64,000 nt of DNA from Dysgonomonas sp. 520 (GTDB taxonomy: Bacteria; Bacteroidota; Bacteroidia; Bacteroidales; Dysgonomonadaceae). The translations under genes were made by a program, and so were the position numbers. The notes under the pieces were generated by a model that worked only from the letters and a program-made list of their open reading frames with translations, made no database searches and was not told the DNA's origin. The DNA lies in assembly GCF_010501095.1 (NCBI RefSeq), contig NZ_QVMP01000019.1, positions 1-64,000 on the forward strand, in the 5' to 3' direction. Positions 17,357 to 25,773 of the stretch are shown here, piece after piece. The stretch's first letter is position 1; the number at the start of each line of letters is the position of its first letter.

Positions 17357-17854
17357 ATGAATATGAAAACTTTAGATTATCTTCATCTTGATGCAAATGC
17401 AACCGAAAAAGTAGTAAAAGGATTACAACAATTTTTAGCCGACTATCAGGTGTATTACACCAATTTGCGTGGATTCCACTGGAATATAAAAGGTAAGAAT
17501 TTCTTTACTCTGCATAGTAAATTTGAAGAAATGTATGACGATGCCGCTGAAAAAGTGGACGAAATAGCAGAACGCATTTTGATGTTAGGTGGCACTCCTG
17601 CCAATAAATTCAGCGATTACCTGAAAATATCAAAAGTAAAGGAAGTAGCCGGTGTTACCTGCGGTTGCGAAGCTGTTAAAAATATCCTTGAGACTTTAGG
17701 ATTATTGATTGAAGACGAAAGAAAATTGCTCGAATTGGCAGGTGACGCAAACGATGAGTCTACCGTATCTCTTTTGAGTGATTATCTGAAAGAACAAGAA
17801 AAAACCGTGTGGATGTTGGTCGCATACGCATCCGACGAAGAGTGCAATAAATAA
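17357..17854 (+). CDS. dps: Dps-family ferritin-like protein
   Basis: A 165-residue four-helix Dps protein that forms a dodecamer, oxidises and stores iron, and protects DNA under oxidative stress. The inter-subunit ferroxidase ligands are visible in FHWNIKGKNFFTLHSKFEEMYDDAAEKVDEIAERI. Two in-frame ATGs (17357 and 17363) are possible starts. It stands alone between its own upstream region and a terminator. OxyR-type regulation is usual in the order, but no operator is recognised here. Confidence 0.93.
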   Translation: MNMKTLDYLHLDANATEKVVKGLQQFLADYQVYYTNLRGFHWNIKGKNFFTLHSKFEEMYDDAAEKVDEIAERILMLGGTPANKFSDYLKISKVKEVAGVTCGCEAVKNILETLGLLIEDERKLLELAGDANDESTVSLLSDYLKEQEKTVWMLVAYASDEECNK

Positions 17855-17876
17855 GAGTCTGTAATAGTGTTTGGGT

Positions 17877-17911
17877 AAGTTGTCCTTGTATAAGGGCAAC
17901 TTATTTTTTTT
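17877..17911 (+). terminator. Terminator after dps
   Basis: The 9-bp stem AAGTTGTCC/GGGCAACTT with one G-U pair has an 8-base loop and is followed by a run of eight T. Confidence 0.8.
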
Positions 17912-18027
17912 GACTTTTTTTTGTCAAACAGCGTGACACAAAAATGCACAAAACTAAAAAGCCCGGATGACTTCACAATATGATCCGCATTTTCTGTACT
18001 CTTGCTAAAAAATGGGTGGGGATATAT

Positions 18028-18058
18028 TTTGTAAGTTCGTTGAAAAACAATATCTTTG
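18028..18058 (+). promoter_or_regulatory. Promoter of rpsA
   Basis: TTTG (18028-18031), 19 bases, TATCTTTG (18051-18058). Both elements and spacing are perfect. The leader is about 70 bases. Confidence 0.78.
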
Positions 18059-18135
18059 CACCGCTTTTTATTAAGCGAAAAATAATGTTTAACTTTTAAA
18101 GATACTGATCAGGACCGGTGCCAGATCGAAATTGA

Positions 18136-19926
18136 ATGATTGACAATTTAAAAAATGTGCAACCAGACGCAAACTTCGACTGGGATGCTTACGAAAAAGG
18201 CGATTCTTATACAAGTAAAAGCCATGAAGAATTAGAAAAAACTTATGACCAATCGCTAAACAAAATAAGCGATAAAGAAGTGGTTATGGGTAAAGTAACT
18301 TCGATGAACAAACGTGAAGTTGTTGTTAACATCGGTTACAAATCGGATGGTGTGGTTTCTATGAACGAATTCCGCTACAATCCGGACCTTAAAGTTGGTG
18401 ATGAAGTAGAAGTTTACATCGAAAGCCAAGAAGACAAAAAAGGTCAATTGCTTCTATCTCACAAAAAAGCACGTGCTACACGTTCTTGGGATAGAGTGAA
18501 CGAAGCTCTTGAAAATGATGAAATCATTAAAGGTTACATCAAATGTCGCACTAAGGGTGGTATGATCGTTGACGTATTTGGTATCGAGGCGTTCTTGCCG
18601 GGATCTCAGATCGACGTTAAACCTATCCGTGACTACGATGTGTTTGTTGATAAAACAATGGAATTCAAAGTTGTTAAAATCAACCACGAATTCAAAAACG
18701 TTGTTGTATCTCACAAAGCGCTTATCGAAGCTGAGCTTGAACAACAAAAGAAAGATATTATCTCGAAACTGGAAAAAGGACAAGTGCTTGAAGGTACAGT
18801 TAAAAACATCACTTCGTATGGTGTGTTTATCGACCTTGGTGGCGTAGACGGACTTATCCACATCACAGACCTTTCTTGGGGACGTGTTCAGCATCCGGAA
18901 GAAGTGGTACAATTGGATCAAAAGATCAATGTTGTTATCCTTGACTTCGACGATGACAAAAAACGTATCGCTCTTGGCTTGAAACAACTTACTCCTCATC
19001 CTTGGGATGCATTGAGTGCTGACCTTAAAGTTGGTGACAAAGTGAAAGGTAAAGTTGTGGTTATGGCCGACTATGGTGCATTCATCGAAATTGCTCCGGG
19101 CGTAGAAGGTCTTATACACGTATCGGAAATGAGCTGGACTCAACATCTACGCAGTGCTCAAGACTTTATGTCTGTGGGTGACGAAGTAGAAGCTGTTGTT
19201 CTTACTCTTGACCGTGACGAACGTAAGATGTCTCTTGGTATCAAACAATTGAAACCGGATCCATGGGAAAATATCGAAGAAAGATATCCTGTTGGAAGCA
19301 AACATACAGCTAAAGTACGCAACTTCACTAACTTCGGTGTATTTGCCGAAATAGAAGAAGGTGTGGACGGACTTATCCACATTTCTGACTTGTCTTGGAC
19401 TAAGAAAATCAAACACCCAAGCGAGGTAACTCAAATTGGTGCTGATATTGATGTTCAGGTTCTTGAAATTGACAAGGATAACCGTCGTTTGAGTCTGGGA
19501 CACAAACAATTGGAAGAAAATCCTTGGGATGTATTTGAAACTATCTTTACAGTAGGATCGGTACACGAAGGAACAGTTGTTGAAATGGCAGATAAAGGTG
19601 CTGTGGTTTCTCTTCCTTACGGTGTTGAAGGTTTTGCAACTCCAAAACACTTGGTGAAAGAAGACGGCACTCAAGCTCAAGTAGATGAGAAACTTCAGTT
19701 CAAAGTGATTGAGTTCAACAAAGATTCTAAGAGAATCATTGTTTCTCACAGCAGAACTTTCGAAGACGAAAAAGCTGATGCTGCACCAGAAAAGAAGAAA
19801 AGAGCAACTAAGAAAGATAAAGAAGAATCTTCACAAGTGACTTCAACTTCAACAGAGAAAACAACTCTTGGAGATATCGAAGAATTGGCTGCTTTGAAAG
19901 AAAAACTTTCTGGAGAAAACAAGTAA
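18136..19926 (+). CDS. rpsA: 30S ribosomal protein S1
   Basis: mRNA-binding protein of the small subunit that assists initiation. 596 residues with six S1 (OB-fold) repeats starting near residues 49, 134, 219, 304, 391 and 478. The middle repeats are closest to each other (for example GVFIDLGGVDGLIHITDLSW). A Lys/Glu/Thr-rich tail of about 45 residues follows the last repeat. Codon choice differs from the surroundings (many CTT, CGT, ATC), as expected for a highly expressed gene. The ATG at 18136 has no Shine-Dalgarno match, normal for this phylum. Confidence 0.95.
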   Translation: MIDNLKNVQPDANFDWDAYEKGDSYTSKSHEELEKTYDQSLNKISDKEVVMGKVTSMNKREVVVNIGYKSDGVVSMNEFRYNPDLKVGDEVEVYIESQEDKKGQLLLSHKKARATRSWDRVNEALENDEIIKGYIKCRTKGGMIVDVFGIEAFLPGSQIDVKPIRDYDVFVDKTMEFKVVKINHEFKNVVVSHKALIEAELEQQKKDIISKLEKGQVLEGTVKNITSYGVFIDLGGVDGLIHITDLSWGRVQHPEEVVQLDQKINVVILDFDDDKKRIALGLKQLTPHPWDALSADLKVGDKVKGKVVVMADYGAFIEIAPGVEGLIHVSEMSWTQHLRSAQDFMSVGDEVEAVVLTLDRDERKMSLGIKQLKPDPWENIEERYPVGSKHTAKVRNFTNFGVFAEIEEGVDGLIHISDLSWTKKIKHPSEVTQIGADIDVQVLEIDKDNRRLSLGHKQLEENPWDVFETIFTVGSVHEGTVVEMADKGAVVSLPYGVEGFATPKHLVKEDGTQAQVDEKLQFKVIEFNKDSKRIIVSHSRTFEDEKADAAPEKKKRATKKDKEESSQVTSTSTEKTTLGDIEELAALKEKLSGENK

Positions 19927-19950
19927 GAGAATATAATTCTAAGTAATATG

Positions 19951-19985
19951 TAGAGCGTAGCTGTTTTAGTTACGCTCTATTTTTA
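19951..19985 (+). terminator. Terminator after rpsA
   Basis: The 12-bp stem 19951-19962 / 19968-19979 (one G-U pair) has a 5-base loop and is followed by a T-rich tail. Confidence 0.85.
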
Positions 19986-20058
19986 TATATCTGAATATAT
20001 CGAATTAGATTTTTTATTATTTTTGAGGATATTGAATGTTTATGGCAGAAATCTGACT

Positions 20059-20673
20059 ATGAAAAAATATTTTGTATTCTTACTGTTAATAATGTCTACT
20101 CCGCTTCTAGGGCAAACTTATTATTATAAACAAGTAAATATTGTATATAGTAATGGTCAAAAAGTTTCGGGAGACGGAACCGGTCAGTTTGTAACGTTTA
20201 GTAACAAAGGGTGTTACGATTCAAATATAGAAGGATATACAGTAAAGAATGGTTTTCTGGAATATAAAGGGATTGATGATGGTATATACGTTTATTATGG
20301 AACTAGTTATTGGGGAACATGCAATTACTATTTCTCATCAGACAAAGGAAGGCTTAATGTGAAAGAGCAATCTACGGGTAATACGTATGTCTATCAGCGT
20401 ATGACACCCCCAAATGGAGTGAAAACATCATCTAAAATAAAAAATATTGCACCCAATCCATCCCCAATGCCTTTGCCTAATCCAATGCCAAATCCCTCTC
20501 CCAGACCTGCACCTAATCGGGTGCAACAATGCAAAGGTTGTAGAGGCTCTGGGTTATGTAGTATGTGTGAAGGAAAAGGATTTTGGAAAAAAGATGGAAA
20601 GATTTTCTCTTGTTCGAGATGCTATGGAGATGGTAAATGCAGAGTTTGTTATGGTAAAGGTGTTATTAAATGA
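20059..20673 (+). CDS. Exported protein with four DnaJ-type zinc knuckles
   Basis: Start placed at ATG 20059, where a signal peptide begins (MKKYFVFLLLIMSTPLLGQ). The frame extends further up only through a TTG. 204 residues. The mature N-terminal domain (about 20-115) has no family I recognise. A Pro/Asn-rich linker (about 130-155) follows, then a C-terminal module with four CxxCxGxG motifs (CKGCRGSG, CSMCEGKG, CSRCYGDG, CRVCYGKG), the layout of the DnaJ zinc-finger domain. There is no J domain. The next gene encodes a relative of its N-terminal domain. Function is unknown; a zinc-binding or redox/chaperone role in the envelope is speculation. Confidence 0.75.
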   Translation: MKKYFVFLLLIMSTPLLGQTYYYKQVNIVYSNGQKVSGDGTGQFVTFSNKGCYDSNIEGYTVKNGFLEYKGIDDGIYVYYGTSYWGTCNYYFSSDKGRLNVKEQSTGNTYVYQRMTPPNGVKTSSKIKNIAPNPSPMPLPNPMPNPSPRPAPNRVQQCKGCRGSGLCSMCEGKGFWKKDGKIFSCSRCYGDGKCRVCYGKGVIK

Positions 20674-20699
20674 TTTTGTAATTTAAATAATATATATAT

Positions 20700-21167
20700 A
20701 TGAAAAAAATAATTCTATTGTGCTGTATTATCGGTACTTGTATATTTAATATGCAATCCCAGACATATTATAAATATATAGAGTCTGTTGATGAGAATGG
20801 TGTAAAGGAGAAATTAACCAATATTGTTGGGGTATATATTGTTTTCACCGATAACGGTTGTTATGAATCTGATCAAAATGGATATATAAAAAAATTCCCT
20901 GATGGCTCAACAAGTTTTTATAGCTATAGGTATGAAGGAATGAGTAATGGATTACATGTTTATGTTAAAGGTGATACCCACTATAATTTGTACGGACAAC
21001 AGAGTTTTCATCCAACCGGATATCTATATTTTTCGAAAGATTATAATCGCATAAACTCTCGAGCTTCTGAAGAATTTGTAAGAAGATATGGTGGCCTTTT
21101 GAAAAATAAAACACATGTTTATCAGAAAGGTACACCTCCGGGCAAAGCACCGCAAGAGTTTTACTAA
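20700..21167 (+). CDS. Exported paralogue of the preceding gene's N-terminal domain
   Basis: 155 residues. A signal peptide (MKKIILLCCIIGTCIFNMQSQ) is followed by a single domain. It aligns by eye with the mature domain upstream: TYYKYIESVDENG versus TYYYKQVNIVYSNG, NGCYESDQNGY versus KGCYDSNIEGY, a later SKDYNRIN versus SDKGRLN, and the ending HVYQKGTPP versus YVYQRMTPP. It lacks the proline linker and zinc knuckles. The genes are 26 bases apart and probably co-transcribed. The fold and role are not recognised. Confidence 0.7.
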   Translation: MKKIILLCCIIGTCIFNMQSQTYYKYIESVDENGVKEKLTNIVGVYIVFTDNGCYESDQNGYIKKFPDGSTSFYSYRYEGMSNGLHVYVKGDTHYNLYGQQSFHPTGYLYFSKDYNRINSRASEEFVRRYGGLLKNKTHVYQKGTPPGKAPQEFY

Positions 21168-21174
21168 TATCTAA

Positions 21175-21882
21175 TCAATCCAATATTTTCATCAATTCAT
21201 CAATTCTGCTTATTTCATAAGTAGGCTTGATATCTTTAATCTCTTGATGGTGTGGATTAAACCAAACCTGATCAATGCCACAGGCATGTGCGCCTTTTAT
21301 GTCGGTATCCAGCATATCGCCAATCATTAATGATTCTTCTTTCTCCGCATTTGCTTTTTTCAGGGCATAATCAAAAATTTTAGGATTCGGTTTGTTAACT
21401 CCGGCTTCGTCGGAAAGGATAATCTGGTCGAAAAAGTGATACAAACCCGATTGTTTGAGTTTGGTATATTGAACTTCTTTAAATCCGTTGGTGATAATAT
21501 GTAATTTGTACTCTCCATTTAGTTTGTTCAGCAAGTCGATTGCTCCATCAATCGTTTTTCTCTTCATGGAGGTTTTTGCCATATAGTCGGAATTTATTTG
21601 CTCTGACTTTTCTATGCTGAAAGCATTGTGTTTTTCGAACAAAGTGTAGAACCGAGATCTTGTGAGTTCTTCCTTTTTCAGCAAACCTTTGCTGTATTGA
21701 TCCCAAAGGCGATTGTTGTGTTTTAGGTAAACCGTATAGAAATTATCAAATGAAGAATAATAGTTTTCGAAATTATAAATCAGATAAATCTCTTTCATAG
21801 ACTCTAAGCTGTTGGCTGCTGTGTCCCAAAGAGTATCATCCAGATCGAAAAATAAGTTCGTGTATTTCTTTTTCATAGTCAT
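21175..21882 (-). CDS. YjjG-type HAD hydrolase (nucleotide 5'-phosphatase)
   Basis: A 235-residue cytoplasmic HAD phosphatase. Motif I FFDLDDTLWDT with the nucleophile Asp, motif II HIITNGF, the conserved Lys in motif III, and motif IV MIGDMLDTDIKGAHACGIDQVWF. The helical cap and overall order match the YjjG family, which dephosphorylates non-canonical pyrimidine nucleotides and so cleans the nucleotide pool. It lies downstream of the coiled-coil lipoprotein gene, whose terminator separates the two. Confidence 0.87.
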   Translation of the reverse strand: MTMKKKYTNLFFDLDDTLWDTAANSLESMKEIYLIYNFENYYSSFDNFYTVYLKHNNRLWDQYSKGLLKKEELTRSRFYTLFEKHNAFSIEKSEQINSDYMAKTSMKRKTIDGAIDLLNKLNGEYKLHIITNGFKEVQYTKLKQSGLYHFFDQIILSDEAGVNKPNPKIFDYALKKANAEKEESLMIGDMLDTDIKGAHACGIDQVWFNPHHQEIKDIKPTYEISRIDELMKILD

Positions 21883-21888
21883 ATATTA

Positions 21889-21926
21889 GAAAAAATGAAG
21901 CACTGCCTACAAAGTATAAGCAGTGC
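21889..21926 (-). terminator. Terminator after the coiled-coil lipoprotein gene
   Basis: Minus strand: 7-bp stem GCACTGC/GCAGTGC (21900-21906 / 21920-21926) followed by a T-rich tail. Confidence 0.75.
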
Positions 21927-21952
21927 CGTTAGGGTATGTTAAAATTCTATTC

Positions 21953-22831
21953 TTAGCTAACTTCGATAACCAGATATGGAGTCAGACTCCAGAATTTTTG
22001 ATGATCTATAATCATAACCACAACATTGCCGTTAGCATCTTTCACCAAATTGTAGCTGGTAGATGGGTGATCAGACAATATTTTTGCTTTTTTAGCATAT
22101 ACGGGTATCTCTTTTGTATTGCGAATATCAATCTTGATAAATTTATTTTTATCGATAGATTCTTTCATAAGTTTCGAAGAAACCAAGAATCCTCCGGAAA
22201 CAACTTTGGCTTCTTTCAGTTCCTTAGATGTACCGAACATATAATAAGCAGTATTCAACGCTTTGTCTTGTTCTTTTATTTTTGCAGCCTGAGCCACATT
22301 CTTGTCGGTTAAGTCCTGATTACTGACAGTCAGGTCTTTGTTGTCGTTGGCAAGTTTGGCGATTGTAGCGTCACGGGTAGCCAGAGCTTCTTGCAATTCG
22401 GTTATTGTGGCAGCTCTTTTTTCCAATTCGGCAGTCAGTTGTTCGATGGTACTTTTAAAGGCAGTTGCTTCTTTGCCACCTTTGCTCATTTTTTGATTCA
22501 ATGTTGCAATTGTTTCCCTGTTCTTTTTCAGAATATCGTTGATCATTGCAAAATTGTTTTGTATTTCGGTTTTAGTATCGGCCGACATTTCGCCTTTAGT
22601 CGTAGATTGTACGGCCAGATATTTTTCGGCTTCCCTTATCTGGTTGAAGTTTTCCTGCACTTCAGATATTAGTGCGGCCATTTCTGCAGTTTCCTGTTCT
22701 CCTTGGCTTAAGGCAGTTCTTAGCGAATCGTTTTCTGCTTTAAGTTTATTTTCCTGATCCGAATTTTTTAAATTACACGATGCTAGAAGAGCAACACATG
22801 TAAATCCTAAAATCAATTTTTTCATTTTCAT
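21953..22831 (-). CDS. Coiled-coil lipoprotein (Cbp1-like)
   Basis: 292 residues. Signal peptide with a lipobox ending at Cys19 (ALLASC), a long heptad-rich coiled coil (about 25-190), and a C-terminal globular domain of about 95 residues (from YYMFGTSKELKEAK to LTPYLVIEVS). The architecture matches Bacteroidota lipoproteins annotated as Cbp1-family collagen-binding adhesins; whether this one binds collagen cannot be said. A TACTTTTG box on the minus strand (23005-23012) could start a leader of about 165 bases. Confidence 0.72.
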   Translation of the reverse strand: MKMKKLILGFTCVALLASCNLKNSDQENKLKAENDSLRTALSQGEQETAEMAALISEVQENFNQIREAEKYLAVQSTTKGEMSADTKTEIQNNFAMINDILKKNRETIATLNQKMSKGGKEATAFKSTIEQLTAELEKRAATITELQEALATRDATIAKLANDNKDLTVSNQDLTDKNVAQAAKIKEQDKALNTAYYMFGTSKELKEAKVVSGGFLVSSKLMKESIDKNKFIKIDIRNTKEIPVYAKKAKILSDHPSTSYNLVKDANGNVVVMIIDHQKFWSLTPYLVIEVS

Positions 22832-23342
22832 TTAATATTAATAAGTAATAGATAAAATTTAATGATGTATTTTAGATCTATAACCTGCTTAGGTTGTCTT
22901 ATTTTGAGTCGCTTTCGCTCCTCGAATGTTGTTTCCAAAGCAATAAAAGGTCAGAAACCTTAGTTCCCTTTCTATGTATAACAACCATCAAACTTAATCG
23001 TTCTCAAAAGTAAATAAAAATAAAATTATTTGGGCTTTTTTACAAAAAAACTAACTTGAACGTGTTAAAATAAGTGATTATTGATACTGTATGATGTATG
23101 TGGGGTATTTAATTATGCCAATCGGTAGTTGAGAAATGTTGGGTTGTTTTCGGTATTTTGTAGGGGCGAATAAACATTCGCCCGTATATATTTTTCTTTT
23201 CGGGCGTAAAATTTTATGCCCCTACTTTCGGGCAGATTAGAAACCTGCCCCACCCATCCCTCCCCTAAAGAGAGAAAGGGGTTATTCCCTCTCTTTTAGA
23301 GAGGGTTAGGGAGAGGTGTTTTCAACTACCGATTCTCATTAA
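22832..23342. other. Intergenic region with leader and repeat
   Basis: A 511-base gap without a gene. The left part (to about 23012) is the presumed leader of the lipoprotein gene, with the -7 box at its far end. The right part is the MITE-like repeat copy listed separately, which runs up to the stop codon of the VOC gene. Confidence 0.6.
23110..23342. repeat. MITE-like intergenic repeat, family A, copy 1
   Basis: Terminal inverted repeats AATCGGTAGTTGA (23120-23132) and its exact complement (23322-23334), with imperfect extension outward. Inside are a GTAGGGGC/GCCCCTAC palindrome and a CCCTCTC/GAGAGGG hairpin. Copy 2 at 32721-32920 shares the ends and both inner modules. It has no coding capacity and may act as a terminator for the genes on either side. 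Confidence 0.75.
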
Positions 23343-23726
23343 TTATTCAGCCACAAGTTCAATGATATTTCCATCCACATCAAGAAAAACACTTTCGTAA
23401 AATCCATCACCCGTAATTCTTGGCTCGCCAATAATGCGGAATCCGTCTTTTCTGAGGCGTTCGGTCAATTCGTCCACATGCAGCCTGCTATCGAGGTTGA
23501 ATGCCAGATGGCATAATCCAATCCGTTCACCTTCGGCACGTTCTTCAATGCCGGTTCGTCTCATAATTTCGATTGTAACTTCACCGTCGAAACTGACAAA
23601 ATAAGATTCAAATCCCTTTGTTGGATTTACGTATTTTGAGTTACTCTTGCCATTGAAATAAGTTTGGTAAAACTCTCTCATTTCTTCCAGCTTGTTTGTC
23701 CAGATTGCAATATGCCCTATTCTCAT
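23343..23726 (-). CDS. VOC-family (glyoxalase/bleomycin-resistance fold) protein
   Basis: A 127-residue single VOC domain made of two beta-alpha-beta-beta-beta units: MRIGHIAIWTNKLEEMREFY at the start and CHLAFNLDSRLHVDELTERLRKDGF in the middle. Metal ligands of the fold are likely His5, the Glu near IEIMRR, His in CHLAF, and the Glu in GNIIELVAE. This resembles YaeR/GloA-type proteins. The substrate is unknown. It lies 21 bases after rsmI and is probably the last gene of the kinase-rsmI-VOC transcript. Confidence 0.85.
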   Translation of the reverse strand: MRIGHIAIWTNKLEEMREFYQTYFNGKSNSKYVNPTKGFESYFVSFDGEVTIEIMRRTGIEERAEGERIGLCHLAFNLDSRLHVDELTERLRKDGFRIIGEPRITGDGFYESVFLDVDGNIIELVAE

Positions 23727-23747
23727 TTTTTTTACTTTATCTTGTTG

Positions 23748-24422
23748 TTATTCTTTTCCTTGCACAATGATCACAAACTCGCCACGAGGTTCCTTTTCTG
23801 TGAAATGAGCGATAAGCTCTTTTAACGTTCCCCTTCTTATTTCTTCGTGAAGTTTAGATATTTCCCTGCAAGTGGCGGCATAACGATCTTCACCCATGTA
23901 TTCGGACAATTGGGTCAGTGTCTTAAGCACTCTGTATGGCGATTCGTACAAAACAATTGTACGGTCTTCCTCGGCCAGTTGTTTAAATTTGGTTTGTCGT
24001 CCTTTCTTCTGAGGCAGAAAACCTTCGAAGCAAAACCTGTCGCAAGGTATCCCTGAGGCTACAAGTGCCGGCACAAATGCAGTTGCTCCCGGCAGACATT
24101 CTACCTTGATTCCTGCTTTGGCACATTCCCGTGCAATGAGAAATCCCGGGTCGGATATTCCCGGAGTTCCGGCGTCCGAAACCAAAGCGATATTTTCTCC
24201 GCTTTCCAGACGATCCACGATGTGCGATATAGCTTTGTGTTCGTTAAACTTATGATACGATTGCATCTTGTTTTGAATTTCAAAATGCTTAAGAAGGAAA
24301 GACGTCGTGCGAGTGTCCTCTGCCAATATCAGGTCGGCCTCCTTCAATAGTCGGACAGCACGGAATGTCATGTCTTCCAGATTTCCCACAGGAGTGGGGA
24401 CTATATATAATATGCCTTTCAT
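23748..24422 (-). CDS. rsmI: 16S rRNA (cytidine1402-2'-O)-methyltransferase
   Basis: SAM-dependent methyltransferase acting on C1402 in the ribosomal decoding centre. 224 residues, of the tetrapyrrole-methylase fold. Motifs: LYIVPTPVGNLEDMTFRA, LAEDTRTTSFLLKHF, VSDAGTPGISDPG, LPGATAFVPALVASG, and FEGFLPQKKGRQ. It is slightly shorter than E. coli RsmI, lacking part of the C-terminal tail. Its start overlaps the stop of the upstream histidine kinase gene by 4 bases. Confidence 0.94.
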   Translation of the reverse strand: MKGILYIVPTPVGNLEDMTFRAVRLLKEADLILAEDTRTTSFLLKHFEIQNKMQSYHKFNEHKAISHIVDRLESGENIALVSDAGTPGISDPGFLIARECAKAGIKVECLPGATAFVPALVASGIPCDRFCFEGFLPQKKGRQTKFKQLAEEDRTIVLYESPYRVLKTLTQLSEYMGEDRYAATCREISKLHEEIRRGTLKELIAHFTEKEPRGEFVIIVQGKE

Positions 24423-25618
24423 TTCAATTTATCATCGTTTGTTTCTTGCGGAAGTGTTGATTTTAGTTCAATTCGGAAAATAGTGCCCAAGTATGGCTCA
24501 GAGCCTTGCACATATATTTTTCCGTGGTGATATTCTTCAATAATACGTTTCACCAGCGACAGCCCCAACCCCCAACCTCGGCTTTTGGTTGTATATCCGG
24601 GTTTGAAAACTGTCTTGAATCTGGATTTTGGAATCCCTTTTCCGGTGTCTTCTATGTCAAGATAAATCGTATCTCCTTTATGAAAAAGTGTATAACTGAG
24701 AGATCCTTTGCCCTCCATCGCATCCACCGCATTTTTACTGATGTTCTCAATCACCCAGTCGAAAAGAGGTTCGTTGATAGAAGCATACAGGGGTTCATCT
24801 TCAAAGTCGTAAGTCATCTCAACTTTCTTCGATATTCTGGTTTTCAGGTATTCGATCGACTTAGCCAGAACTTCCTGCATATTCACGGTTTGAGTAGATG
24901 GGGCAGAACCAATTTTAGAGAAACGATCCGTTATTACTTGCAGGCGGCGAGTGTCTTTCTCCATTTCGGTGATAATGGAATTGTCAAAATTTTTCATCCT
25001 CATATATTCGAGCCATGCCATCAGCGAAGAAATAGGTGTTCCTAATTGATGGGCTGTTTCTTTCGATAACCCTACCCATACTTTGTTTTGTTCGGCTCGT
25101 TTAGTGCTCAGAAGAGCCCAGAATGACACCAACACAAAGACCGTAAGAATACCAATCTGAACATAAGGATAAATTTGCAGTTGCTTGAGTGTGTACGAAT
25201 CATCGTAATATACAAACTGCTCGAAAGTTTCATTGTCTACCACTATCGGTTCGTGCTTTTTGCGAAACGAATCAACTTTCTTTTTCAGAAATTCAGCCTG
25301 TTTTTCTTCTTCTTCCGGCAGTTCTATATTGATAGACGTGATCACATTGTCGTCTTCGTCGCACAGCAAAACCGGAATGGTTGTGTTGCTCGAAATTATC
25401 TGGAGCACAAAAGTGAGGTCGGTATCTACATCAGATGTGTTGACAATGCGTGTGGCTTCTGCCCACTGCCTGATCTTTTGTTCTTCTTCTTTCGATAGGT
25501 TTTTGACAAGGTTGTTAGACACAACAAGCGACCCTATCACAATGAGCGATGCTATTGCAATGAAGATGTATTTGGCTATTTTATTTCTATCGAACAAAAA
25601 TGATATTACGATTGACAT
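24419..25618 (-). CDS. Membrane sensor histidine kinase, orphan
   Basis: 399 residues. TM1 about 14-34, a periplasmic loop of about 110 residues, TM2 about 150-170, then an H-box (SKETAHQLGTPISSLMAW, His near residue 190) and a HATPase domain with N box (ENISKNAVDAME), G1 (DIEDTGKGIP) and G2 (GWGLGLSLVKRI). There is no clear HAMP and no adjacent response regulator. It precedes rsmI with a 4-base overlap. A TACATTTG box (25633-25640) lies just upstream of the ATG. The signal and the partner are unknown. Confidence 0.9.
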   Translation of the reverse strand: MSIVISFLFDRNKIAKYIFIAIASLIVIGSLVVSNNLVKNLSKEEEQKIRQWAEATRIVNTSDVDTDLTFVLQIISSNTTIPVLLCDEDDNVITSINIELPEEEEKQAEFLKKKVDSFRKKHEPIVVDNETFEQFVYYDDSYTLKQLQIYPYVQIGILTVFVLVSFWALLSTKRAEQNKVWVGLSKETAHQLGTPISSLMAWLEYMRMKNFDNSIITEMEKDTRRLQVITDRFSKIGSAPSTQTVNMQEVLAKSIEYLKTRISKKVEMTYDFEDEPLYASINEPLFDWVIENISKNAVDAMEGKGSLSYTLFHKGDTIYLDIEDTGKGIPKSRFKTVFKPGYTTKSRGWGLGLSLVKRIIEEYHHGKIYVQGSEPYLGTIFRIELKSTLPQETNDDKLK

Positions 25619-25675
25619 GACAATCTTGATTACAAATGTAGGAAAAAGACAGATAAGGTGGCAGGCCTATTTGCT

Positions 25676-25715
25676 TTTTGTTATATTGTAGAGGCGATTT
25701 ACCGATCGCCCTGAA
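25676..25715 (+). repeat. Partial family A repeat module
   Basis: TTGTAGAGGCGATTTACC followed by GATCGCCC resembles the inner GTAGGGGCGAA...TTCGCCC module of family A copy 1, without the terminal repeats. Confidence 0.45.
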
Positions 25716-25773
25716 AACTTATTCCTGTATTTGTAACGAAAATGCTTGTCGGTTTCGTATTTTTGTAGTCAAA

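Noticed and set aside
17930-17975. Third copy of repeat family B before rpsA
   Set aside because: Only the string GGATGACTTCAC and an A-rich neighbour resemble the bases following 40807; too short to call.
18256-19749. Long open frames antisense to rpsA (up to 230 codons)
   Set aside because: Their composition is that of reversed S1 codons, with no start context and no family.
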